This document shows positions 1 to 6,479 of a stretch of DNA of 6,479 bases, piece after piece. Each line of letters opens with the position of its first letter. The first letter of the stretch is position 1. The position numbers were made by a program, and so were the translations under genes. The stretch comes from Bacillota bacterium (lineage in GTDB: Bacteria > Bacillota > Dethiobacteria > Dethiobacterales > Dethiobacteraceae), in the NCBI GenBank assembly GCA_012800215.1, contig JAAZJT010000116.1, positions 1-6,479 of the forward strand, read 5' to 3'. The notes beneath the pieces were generated by a model. It did no database searches and was not told where the DNA came from. It saw only the letters and a list, made by a program, of their open reading frames with translations.

Positions 1-269
1 AAAGCAGCAAAAATTAACAGCAGCTGTTTAAAAACAGTGTTAAGTTGTAGACCTAAAAATCCAGCCTCCATGGCTCTGATGGTTTCATAAGTACCACCTA
101 ATCCTGTCATAAAAGCCCAGATTTTTAATTTTTCTGCCAGTTCAACCATACTGGGACCAGGAGACTGCCCAACCAGGACATACCCTAATGAACCAATTAA
201 TGAGCCGCCAAGAATCACGCCCAAAGCAATAAAGGCATTATATGCCATTGTTTCCAGTAATTTTGTCAT
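1..269 (-). CDS. ytrH: YtrH-family sporulation membrane protein, 3' end outside window
   Basis: Reading the minus strand from ATG at 269-267 gives 89 open codons before the window edge, so the C-terminus is missing. The start is set by GGAGG at 280-276 with six bases to the ATG. The protein begins MTKLLETMAYNAFIALGVIL. A long glycine-rich hydrophobic segment (about residues 9-34) looks like a membrane helix. A more polar stretch follows with LKIWAFMTGLGGTYETIRAMEAG (48-70, split here only as a landmark: LKIWAF 48-53, GGTYETI 58-64). A second hydrophobic segment starts at KQLLLIFAA (81-89). The GVILGGSLIG and LKIWA...GGT landmarks and the KQLLLI segment match what I remember of Bacillus YtrH, a roughly 110-residue protein. 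In B. subtilis it is made in the mother cell under sigma-E and contributes to spore formation; its biochemical role is not known to me. It is divergent from dnaE, a neighbourhood seen in other spore formers. The call rests on remembered family sequence and context, with no alignment run. Confidence 0.85.
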   Translation of the reverse strand, partial: MTKLLETMAYNAFIALGVILGGSLIGSLGYVLVGQSPGPSMVELAEKLKIWAFMTGLGGTYETIRAMEAGFLGLQLNTVFKQLLLIFAA

Positions 270-275
270 TGTGAA

Positions 276-299
276 CCTCCTTTTATATTTGTATGGAGG
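276..299 (-). repeat. Inverted repeat covering the ytrH ribosome binding site
   Basis: GGAGG at 280-276 (the ytrH Shine-Dalgarno, minus strand) is an exact inverted copy of CCTCC at 299-295, separated by 14 bases. An overlapping alternative pairing is AAAAGG (284-279) with CCTTTT (305-300). Either pairing in RNA would hide the Shine-Dalgarno. Only a transcript starting upstream of position 299 could form it; a transcript from the proposed sigma-E promoter would lack the left arm. The stems are short, five or six base pairs, so folding in the cell is uncertain. Confidence 0.35.
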
Positions 300-316
300 A
301 AAAGGCAGGTTTAGAC
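288..316 (-). promoter_or_regulatory. Possible sigma-E promoter of ytrH
   Basis: On the minus strand, CATACAAA at 295-288 matches the core CATACA of the sporulation sigma-E -10 element. With a 14-base spacer, typical for sigma-E, the -35 position falls on GTCTAAA (316-310), which matches the KMATATT consensus only weakly. Transcription would start just before the GGAGG of ytrH, giving a very short leader. YtrH being a sigma-E gene in Bacillus supports the reading. The -10 is convincing and the -35 is not. Confidence 0.4.
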
Positions 317-383
317 ATTTAATAAACAAGGAAATTAACGCCTTAAAAAGAATTTATTTAGTAGGTAACGGTGAGGTGAGAAA

Positions 384-3300
384 ATGACGAAACATTCTTT
401 TGTGCACCTACATACACATACAGAATACTCATTATTGGATGGTGCCTGCAAAATTACTGACGTTGTAAAGAGGGCAGCAGAACTTGAGATGCCCGCATTA
501 GCTATTACTGATCATGGTGTTATGTATGGAGTAATTGATTTTTATAAAGCCGCACATAAAGCGGGAATTAAACCTATTATTGGCTGTGAAGTTTATGTTG
601 CTCCCCGCTCACGTTTTAATCGTGATGCGCGGCGTGATCACAGACAATACCATTTAGTGCTTTTGGCGCGTAATAATGAAGGTTACCAAAACCTGATGCA
701 GTTGGTAACCAGAGGTTTTAGTGAAGGTTTTTATTATAAACCGCGTGTCGATCATGAACTTCTAACCCGCTATAATCGCGGTTTAATTGCCCTTTCAGCT
801 TGTTTAGCAGGAGAGATCCCCACAGCCCTCTTAGAGCAGCGGGAAGAAGATGCCTTGCAGCTGGTAAAGTTTTATCAGGAAACCTTTGGGCGGGAAAATT
901 TTTTCTTGGAACTACAGGACCATGGTTTGGCAGAACAAAAATCTTTAAATCCGCAACTCATAGAATTGGCACGTTCTACCAATACTCCTTTAGTAGTTAC
1001 TAACGATTTACATTACATCAAAAAAGAAGATGCCTACCCACATGATGTTTTACTTTGCATTCAGACTGGGAAAACCCTGGATGATGAAAACCGCCTGCGA
1101 TTTTCTACTCAGGAGTTTTATTTAAAATCACCGGCAGAAATGGCTACTTTGTTTCCTGATCTGCCGGAAACGGTGACAAACACTTTAGAAATTGCCGAGC
1201 GCTGCGATGTAACTTTTGAGTTTGGCAAAACCCATTTACCGGTCTATGAAATACCAACAGGATATGACGATAATGACTATTTGCGCCAGCTTTGTATTGC
1301 CGGTGCCAAGGAACGTTATGGAGACCCAATGCCTGCACAGGTGGAGGAAAGATTAAATTATGAGTTAAGCGTTATTAAACAAATGGGTTATGCTTCTTAT
1401 TTTTTAATCGTCTGGGATTTTGTTGATTATGCTCATAAAAATAATATCCAGGTGGGACCTGGCCGTGGTTCTGCTGCCGGCAGCCTGGTGGCATACAGCC
1501 TTGGTATTACTAATATTGATCCTCTGAAATATAATCTACTTTTTGAACGTTTCCTTAACCCGGAACGGATAACGATGCCTGATATTGATATAGATTTCTG
1601 CTACGAAAAGCGTGAGCATGTGATTGAGTATGTCACAGAAAAATATGGTGCTGATGCTGTTTCTCAGATCATTACTTTTGGTACAATGGCAGCCCGGGCT
1701 GCTGTGCGCGATGTAGGCCGCGTACTTAATTTCCCTTACGCTGAAGTGGATAAAATAGCTAAATTAATTCCTGCTGAGTTAAATATAACAATCCAGGAAG
1801 CCCTGGAAAAATCGCCGGATTTAAAAGAGTTATATGAGCAAGACCAAAGAATTCGCCAACTACTGGACTTAAGCATGTCACTAGAAGGCCTTCCCCGCCA
1901 TGCATCCATGCACGCTGCCGGAGTTGTTATTTCCGGAAAACCCTTAGTGGAATTTGTTCCACTGCAAAAATCAGGTGATGGCATGGTTGCCCAATTCCCC
2001 ATGGGCACATTGGAAGAATTGGGATTACTGAAAATGGACTTTTTGGGCCTCCGTACGCTGACTATTATGGGAGAGGCCGTACGTTTAATTAAGCAGTCAA
2101 CGGGAAAGGAAATTGACTTAACCACAATACCTTTAGATGATGAAAATACTTATGCTTTACTCTCACAAGGAGATACTTCTGCTGTTTTTCAGCTGGAATC
2201 AAGCGGCATGCGCAGTGTTTTGCGCGAACTTAAGCCTAATGTTTTTGAAGACATAATTGCCGTAGTGGCGCTGTACCGTCCGGGCCCCATGGAGCAAATA
2301 CCGACATTTATTAAAAGTAAGCATGGTGAAATACCTATAAAATATCTTCATCCTGATTTGGAACCTATTCTGAAGGAAACATACGGTATTATGGTTTATC
2401 AGGAACAAATAATGCAAGTGGCTTCTGTCATGGCAGGTTTTTCTTTAGGTGAAGCTGATCTGCTGCGGCGTGCCATTGGTAAAAAGAAGCTGGAGGTACT
2501 AAACCAGCAGCGTGAAGTATTTGTTAAAGGTTGTATCAGTAAAGGTCACAGTAAAGCATTGGCCAACGAGTTATATGATCTAATCGTAAAATTTGCTTCT
2601 TATGGTTTTAATAAATCCCATGCGGCAGCTTATGCCTTGGTAGCATATCAAACTGCATATTTAAAGGCTAATTTCCCTACTCAATATATGGCTGCTCAAT
2701 TAACGGGTGTGATGTCTAATACAGATAAAGTGGCCTTATATATCGCAGACTGCAAAAAAATGGGCATTACCGTTTTGCCGCCTGATATTAATGCCAGTGA
2801 GGCTAATTTTACAGTTACCGCAGAAAAGGTCATACGCTATGGTTTAGCAGCAGTAAAAAATGTTGGTACAGGTGCTATTGATTCAATTTTGGCCAGCAGG
2901 CAGGAAAAAGGGAATTTTACTTCATTACGGGATTTTTGTTCCCGGGTAGATTTACGCAGCTGCAATAAAAAAGTAATTGAAAACTTAATTAAATGCGGTG
3001 CTTTTGATTGCTTTGGTGCTAATCGCAACCAACTTTTTGCTGTCTTGGATGAAACGGTGACAGCGGCACAAACATTTCACCGTGAAAAGCAGAATGGGCA
3101 GATTAGTATGTTTGAGATTGTGGATGGAACCAATGAAGAGTCTGCATGGGTACAGCTGCATGATGATTTCCCCAGTTTGCCTGAACCTTCTGCGCAGGAA
3201 CGTCTGACAATGGAAAAAGAGGCTTTGGGATTATATATTAGCGGCCATCCTTTGCAGGAATATGATGCTGTACTTGAGATATATCCCGGTCTGATGCCGG

Positions 3301-3812
3301 TTAATGAATTGTTGGAACTGCCTGAAGGGAGAATGGTGTCTGCGGCCGGAATGATCAGTAATTATAAACCTATTTTTACTAAAGCCGGAAAGCCTATGTC
3401 TTTCTTTACCCTAGAAGACTTAGTAGGCAGTTTAGAAGTGGTTGTTTTTACTTCTGTACATGAAAAGGTAAAAGACTTTTTGCAAAATGACAGAGTAGTT
3501 ATTGTGCAAGGGAAAATAAGCCATAAAGAAGAAGAAGAGGCAAAAATATTAGCTGAGCAGATAACGCCCTTACCCCTCCAGGCTCAGCAGGTAATTATTA
3601 ATTGTGCTTCTGGCAGTATTGGACAATTTTTAGCTCTAAAAGAACTTTTATACGGCTTACGTGGCATAATGCCTGTTTATCTATCTTTCCCTCAGCAGAA
3701 AAAAAAGGTGCTTTTAGCTCAGGATTATTGGCTGCAGGAGGATTCGCCGCAGCTCGAGGAGATTGAAAAACTTTTTGGTCAAGCTGCAGTTAGTGTCGAG
3801 AAAGTCGGATAA
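384..3812 (+). CDS. dnaE: DNA polymerase III subunit alpha (DnaE)
   Basis: This 1142-residue protein is a full-length C-family DNA polymerase catalytic subunit that copies DNA at the replication fork. In Firmicutes that also carry PolC, DnaE mainly extends RNA primers; whether PolC exists here cannot be seen. The order is PHP domain (about 1-270), palm, thumb and fingers (about 280-800), helix-hairpin-helix region (about 800-860), clamp-binding motif QISMF (906-910), OB fold (about 983-1060) and a C-terminal domain. PGRGS (359-363) is the nucleotide-binding palm loop. The three catalytic aspartates are D400 and D402 in PDIDIDF and D552 in KMDFLGL, equivalent to E. coli D401, D403 and D555. 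The PHP metal ligands H8, H10, D19, H44, E69, H90, C140, D208 and H210 are all present, unlike E. coli. The start is fixed by GAGGTGA at 373-379. No convincing housekeeping promoter was found in 270-383; TTTAAT at 318-323 resembles a -10 but lacks a -35. A run of eight A bases lies at 3699-3706. Confidence 0.97.
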   Translation: MTKHSFVHLHTHTEYSLLDGACKITDVVKRAAELEMPALAITDHGVMYGVIDFYKAAHKAGIKPIIGCEVYVAPRSRFNRDARRDHRQYHLVLLARNNEGYQNLMQLVTRGFSEGFYYKPRVDHELLTRYNRGLIALSACLAGEIPTALLEQREEDALQLVKFYQETFGRENFFLELQDHGLAEQKSLNPQLIELARSTNTPLVVTNDLHYIKKEDAYPHDVLLCIQTGKTLDDENRLRFSTQEFYLKSPAEMATLFPDLPETVTNTLEIAERCDVTFEFGKTHLPVYEIPTGYDDNDYLRQLCIAGAKERYGDPMPAQVEERLNYELSVIKQMGYASYFLIVWDFVDYAHKNNIQVGPGRGSAAGSLVAYSLGITNIDPLKYNLLFERFLNPERITMPDIDIDFCYEKREHVIEYVTEKYGADAVSQIITFGTMAARAAVRDVGRVLNFPYAEVDKIAKLIPAELNITIQEALEKSPDLKELYEQDQRIRQLLDLSMSLEGLPRHASMHAAGVVISGKPLVEFVPLQKSGDGMVAQFPMGTLEELGLLKMDFLGLRTLTIMGEAVRLIKQSTGKEIDLTTIPLDDENTYALLSQGDTSAVFQLESSGMRSVLRELKPNVFEDIIAVVALYRPGPMEQIPTFIKSKHGEIPIKYLHPDLEPILKETYGIMVYQEQIMQVASVMAGFSLGEADLLRRAIGKKKLEVLNQQREVFVKGCISKGHSKALANELYDLIVKFASYGFNKSHAAAYALVAYQTAYLKANFPTQYMAAQLTGVMSNTDKVALYIADCKKMGITVLPPDINASEANFTVTAEKVIRYGLAAVKNVGTGAIDSILASRQEKGNFTSLRDFCSRVDLRSCNKKVIENLIKCGAFDCFGANRNQLFAVLDETVTAAQTFHREKQNGQISMFEIVDGTNEESAWVQLHDDFPSLPEPSAQERLTMEKEALGLYISGHPLQEYDAVLEIYPGLMPVNELLELPEGRMVSAAGMISNYKPIFTKAGKPMSFFTLEDLVGSLEVVVFTSVHEKVKDFLQNDRVVIVQGKISHKEEEEAKILAEQITPLPLQAQQVIINCASGSIGQFLALKELLYGLRGIMPVYLSFPQQKKKVLLAQDYWLQEDSPQLEEIEKLFGQAAVSVEKVG

Positions 3813-3860
3813 GCACTTTCATGCCAGGGCAGATTATGGATAGACGATTAATTTTTTGTT

Positions 3861-3868
3861 GAGAGGTT
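3861..3868 (+). promoter_or_regulatory. Ribosome binding site of pfkA in the dnaE-pfkA gap
   Basis: GAGAGG (3861-3866) lies seven bases before the pfkA ATG and fixes that start. The rest of the 61-base gap (3813-3873) shows no hairpin followed by T residues and no recognisable -35/-10 pair, so read-through from dnaE into pfkA is the simplest reading. A short T-run at 3852-3857 has no stem before it. Confidence 0.7.
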
Positions 3869-3873
3869 AAAAG

Positions 3874-4833
3874 ATGCGTAGAATCGGCGTACTTACTTCC
3901 GGTGGTGATGCTCCCGGTATGAATGCTGCCATTAGAGCAGTAGTACGTAAAGCTATTTATCATGGCCTGGAGGTTTTTGGTTTCCGCCGCGGTTTTTATG
4001 GTTTGATGAATGGTGAGTATACATTAATGCGCCTCGGTTCTGTAGCTGATATTATTCATCGCGGTGGAACGGTGCTCTTGACTGCAAGGGCTCCGGAATT
4101 TGAAAAAGAAAGCGGCCAAAAAAAAGCTTTACACATAATTCGTGATTGTGGTATAGATGCTCTGCTAGTTATAGGTGGTGACGGATCCTTCCGAGGGGCA
4201 GCGGCACTGGAAAAGTTGGGCGTTGCCACCATTGGAGTGCCGGCCACTATTGATAATGATATTGCTTTTACTGATTATAGTATTGGTTTCGATACTGCTG
4301 TAAATAATGTAACCGATGCCATCAATAAAGTGCGTGATACAGCCACTTCACACGAAAGGGTATATGTAATAGAGGTAATGGGGCGTACTTCTGGTTATAT
4401 TGCCTTGGCTGCCGGGTTAGCCGGTGGTGCGGAATCAATACTTGTTCCTGAAATTCCCTTTGCTTTATCCGAGGTGGTAGAACGTCTGCAGCGTGGAGTA
4501 AAGCGGGGCAAATTGCATAGTATCATTCTGGTGGCAGAAGGAGCAGCAAGCGCCTTCTCGGTTGCGCAAGCAATAAAAGAACAAACTAAAATGGATGTTA
4601 GAGTTACCATTTTGGGACATGTACAACGCGGCGGCACACCAACGGCATTTGACCGCATTTTAGCCAGCCGCTTGGGTGCCGAGGCTGTTGATTTATTGCA
4701 GTCAGGCTGCCACGGCCAGATGTTAGGCTTGCTTGATGGTAAAATTTGCACAACGCCTTTTGAAAAAGCTTTAGCAGAAGAAAAACATTTCCCTGCCGAT
4801 ATTTATCAGTTAGCGGCTATTTTAGCTATTTAG
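3874..4833 (+). CDS. pfkA: ATP-dependent 6-phosphofructokinase
   Basis: The enzyme phosphorylates fructose 6-phosphate to fructose 1,6-bisphosphate with ATP, the committed step of glycolysis, and normally works as a cytoplasmic homotetramer. Its 319 residues equal the length of the Geobacillus stearothermophilus enzyme, and key residues fall at the same numbers. These are the ATP loop GGDAPGMN (10-17), GGDGS (101-105), TIDND (125-129) with catalytic base D127, fructose-6-phosphate contacts R162, M169-G170-R171, E222, R243, H249 and R252. G104 marks ATP rather than pyrophosphate use, since pyrophosphate enzymes carry D104 and usually K124. Effector-site residues known from that enzyme (R21, R25, R154, E187, R211, K213, H215) are kept, so ADP activation and PEP inhibition are plausible. 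Position 124 is alanine, where the E. coli and Geobacillus enzymes have glycine. The gene follows dnaE by 61 bases and precedes pyk by 20, fitting one operon. Confidence 0.97.
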   Translation: MRRIGVLTSGGDAPGMNAAIRAVVRKAIYHGLEVFGFRRGFYGLMNGEYTLMRLGSVADIIHRGGTVLLTARAPEFEKESGQKKALHIIRDCGIDALLVIGGDGSFRGAAALEKLGVATIGVPATIDNDIAFTDYSIGFDTAVNNVTDAINKVRDTATSHERVYVIEVMGRTSGYIALAAGLAGGAESILVPEIPFALSEVVERLQRGVKRGKLHSIILVAEGAASAFSVAQAIKEQTKMDVRVTILGHVQRGGTPTAFDRILASRLGAEAVDLLQSGCHGQMLGLLDGKICTTPFEKALAEEKHFPADIYQLAAILAI

Positions 4834-4853
4834 TTTACGTAAGGGGGATTGAA

Positions 4854-6479
4854 ATGCGCAGGACAAAGATAGTCTGTACTTTAGGCCCAGCCACGACTGA
4901 GGTTAGTGTGCTTCAGGCATTAATTGAGGCAGGGATGAATGTGGCAAGGTTTAATTTTTCCCACGGTACCCATGCAGAACATGCTGCCATGATTACCGCC
5001 ATACGACAGGCTGCAAGAGCTGCCGGCAAAAGTATAGCACTCCTCCTGGATACCAAAGGTCCTGAAATTCGTATTGGAAGTTTTGCTGGGGGGGAAGTTT
5101 TGCTGCAGGAGGGGGAAACTTTTACGCTGACAACAAATGATATTATGGGCGACCAGCAGCAGGTTTCAGTTAATTACCCTGGCATTACTGATGATATTAA
5201 ACCAGGTATGCAGATTTTGTTGGATGATGGACTAATTGCCCTTGAAGCTCAGCATGTTACTGAGGATGCAATACAGTGCCGTATACTTTCAGGTGGTGTG
5301 CTTTGCAGCCATAAAGGTGTAAATTTACCAGATGCCCGTGTCCAGTTACCGGCCCTATCAGCAAAAGACAGGGAAGATATAGTTTTTGCCGTTAATTATG
5401 ACTTTGATTTCATTGCGGCTTCCTTTATCCGTAAAGCTGATGACGTGCTGGCAATCAGAGCAGTGTTAGAAGAGTTCCATAGTGATATACAAATAATAGC
5501 AAAAATTGAGAATCGTGAAGGTGTCGACAATATTGACAAAATCCTTGCAGCTGCTGATGGGATTATGGTAGCGCGTGGTGATTTAGGTGTAGAGGTGCCT
5601 ACAGAAGAGGTGCCTTTAATTCAAAAAATGATAATTCGTAAATGCAATACAGTAGGGAAACCGGTAATTACAGCTACACAGATGCTGGATTCCATGATCC
5701 GAAATCCTTTGCCCACACGTGCCGAAGCCAGTGATGTGGCCAATGCTATTTTTGATGGCACAGATGCTGTGATGTTATCAGGCGAAACAGCTATTGGGAA
5801 ATATCCTGTGGAGTCAGTACGTACTATGGCCCGCATAGCTGAAAGAACTGAAAAAGCCTTAGAGTATGAGAAAATGATGGAAAAATTTGAACCGCCTCAA
5901 GAACGGAGTGTTACTGATGCCATTGCTTATGCTACCTGCCACGCAGCACAGGAGCTGGAGGTAGCGGCCATTATTACTTCAACTCAGTCAGGTTTTACAG
6001 CACGTAATGTTTCCAAATATAAACCTAAGGCGCAAATAATTGCTGTGACACCGAGTAAAAAGGTGGCTCGTCGCTTAAATTTAACCTGGGGCGTAGCTCC
6101 CTTGCTCAGTAAGCCTACTACTACAACCGATGAAATGTTCTCCAGTGCTATTGAGACAGCTTTAGATAATCAGTATATTAAAAATGGTGATCTAGTAATT
6201 ATTACAGCCGGTGTTCCTGTAGGAGTAAGCGGAACCACTAACCTTTTACGTATTCATACTGTGGGTGAAGTAGTTTTGCAGGGTACAGGTTTAGGGAAAC
6301 AACCAGTGACCGGTCAAGTTAAAATTGCCAAAACCGCTGCTGAAGCAGCTCAGCTGCAGGAAGGGCAGATCTTAGTTGCCCGTGCTACTGATAAAGATTA
6401 CCTGCCGCATTTGGAAAAAGCGGCTGGCCTGCTGGTAGAAGAAGACGGCCTAACTTCCCATGCAGCCATTGTAGCTTTG
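4854..6479 (+). CDS. pyk: Pyruvate kinase with C-terminal PEP-utiliser domain, 3' end outside window
   Basis: The frame is open from ATG 4854 to the window edge (542 codons); AGGGGG at 4842-4847 sets the start six bases upstream. The product transfers phosphate from phosphoenolpyruvate to ADP, the last glycolytic step. It begins MRRTKIVCTLGPAT. The A domain (about 1-70 and 170-340) contains R32, N34 and S36 of ARFNFSHG, D66 in DTKGPEIR, K217 and E219 of AKIEN, the metal ligand D243 in ARGDLG, and T275 in ITATQML. The B domain spans about 71-168 and the C domain about 345-470, with the effector-loop pattern SGFTARNVSKYKP (379-391). T67, K68 and E71 match potassium-dependent enzymes; potassium-independent ones carry lysine at the E71 position. 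Residues from about 478 form the extra domain typical of Bacillus-type enzymes, with the motif LTSHAAIV (533-540) and H536 in the place of the phosphohistidine of PEP synthase and PPDK. Bacillus-type proteins are about 585 residues, so roughly 40-45 residues should be missing. Confidence 0.96.
   Translation, partial: MRRTKIVCTLGPATTEVSVLQALIEAGMNVARFNFSHGTHAEHAAMITAIRQAARAAGKSIALLLDTKGPEIRIGSFAGGEVLLQEGETFTLTTNDIMGDQQQVSVNYPGITDDIKPGMQILLDDGLIALEAQHVTEDAIQCRILSGGVLCSHKGVNLPDARVQLPALSAKDREDIVFAVNYDFDFIAASFIRKADDVLAIRAVLEEFHSDIQIIAKIENREGVDNIDKILAAADGIMVARGDLGVEVPTEEVPLIQKMIIRKCNTVGKPVITATQMLDSMIRNPLPTRAEASDVANAIFDGTDAVMLSGETAIGKYPVESVRTMARIAERTEKALEYEKMMEKFEPPQERSVTDAIAYATCHAAQELEVAAIITSTQSGFTARNVSKYKPKAQIIAVTPSKKVARRLNLTWGVAPLLSKPTTTTDEMFSSAIETALDNQYIKNGDLVIITAGVPVGVSGTTNLLRIHTVGEVVLQGTGLGKQPVTGQVKIAKTAAEAAQLQEGQILVARATDKDYLPHLEKAAGLLVEEDGLTSHAAIVAL

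Noticed and set aside
335..362. TTAACG and TTTAGT with a 16-base spacer as a dnaE promoter
   Set aside because: Both hexamers match the housekeeping consensus poorly, which is not better than chance in AT-rich intergenic DNA.
800..1003. Open frame of 67 codons on the plus strand in another frame of dnaE
   Set aside because: It is a shadow within the PHP domain, and its product has no recognisable features.
1736..2125. Open frame of 129 codons on the minus strand inside dnaE
   Set aside because: It lies wholly opposite the conserved polymerase core and its product resembles no family I know. The overlapping plus-strand protein is unmistakable.
3813..3873. Terminator or promoter between dnaE and pfkA
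   Set aside because: There is a T-run at 3852-3857 but no stem before it, and no credible -35/-10 pair.
4118..4125. Run of eight A bases in pfkA, a possible slippage site
   Set aside because: It encodes the GQKK segment that is also present in the Geobacillus enzyme, so protein conservation explains it. A shift here would destroy the enzyme.
4395..4751. Open frame of 118 codons on the minus strand inside pfkA
   Set aside because: It is antisense to conserved PfkA sequence, with a low-complexity, proline- and serine-rich product typical of a shadow frame.
5088..5094. Run of seven G bases in pyk, a possible phase-variation tract
   Set aside because: The run is short and encodes two glycines plus the start of a glutamate codon in the variable B domain. 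Switching off a core glycolytic gene this way is unlikely, and the frame is intact.
5621..5836. Open frame of 71 codons on the minus strand inside pyk
   Set aside because: It lies opposite the highly conserved ITATQML and LSGETAIGKYP regions of pyruvate kinase and has no sign of being translated.

Overview
The window holds a compact, ordinary stretch of housekeeping genes from a spore-forming member of the Firmicutes, most likely of the Clostridia or Bacilli type. Three things point there. A YtrH-family sporulation gene sits beside dnaE. DnaE, PfkA and pyruvate kinase lie together on one strand in that order. PfkA is 319 residues long and its active-site residues keep the numbering of the Geobacillus stearothermophilus enzyme. 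The DNA is moderately AT-rich and the Shine-Dalgarno sequences are strong. I cannot name the species.

Layout: positions 1-269 (minus strand) carry the 5' part of ytrH, which runs off the left edge. Positions 270-383 are a divergent intergenic region with the ytrH ribosome binding site, a possible sporulation sigma-E promoter, and an inverted repeat that could mask the ytrH ribosome binding site. Positions 384-3812 (plus) encode the DNA polymerase III alpha subunit DnaE. After a 61-base gap come ATP-dependent 6-phosphofructokinase (3874-4833) and, 20 bases later, pyruvate kinase (4854 onward), which is open at the right edge after 542 codons. No RNA gene, mobile element, CRISPR array or long repeat is visible. 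I see no terminator in either gap between the plus-strand genes, and there is no gene-free stretch longer than about 115 bases.

How the genes relate: PfkA and Pyk are the two classically regulated kinases of glycolysis (fructose-6-phosphate to fructose-1,6-bisphosphate, and phosphoenolpyruvate to pyruvate), so pairing them makes metabolic sense. DnaE joins them in a likely single transcription unit. Genetic work in Bacillus subtilis has connected pyruvate kinase, including its C-terminal PEP-utiliser-like domain, with DnaE-dependent replication, so the arrangement is of some interest. YtrH is a small membrane protein of the sporulation programme and is transcribed away from the others.

I found no evidence of an undescribed biological system. 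The points worth a second look are small: control at the ytrH start, a fully intact metal-binding set in the DnaE PHP domain, a slippery heptamer near the DnaE C-terminus, and the replication-glycolysis gene neighbourhood.
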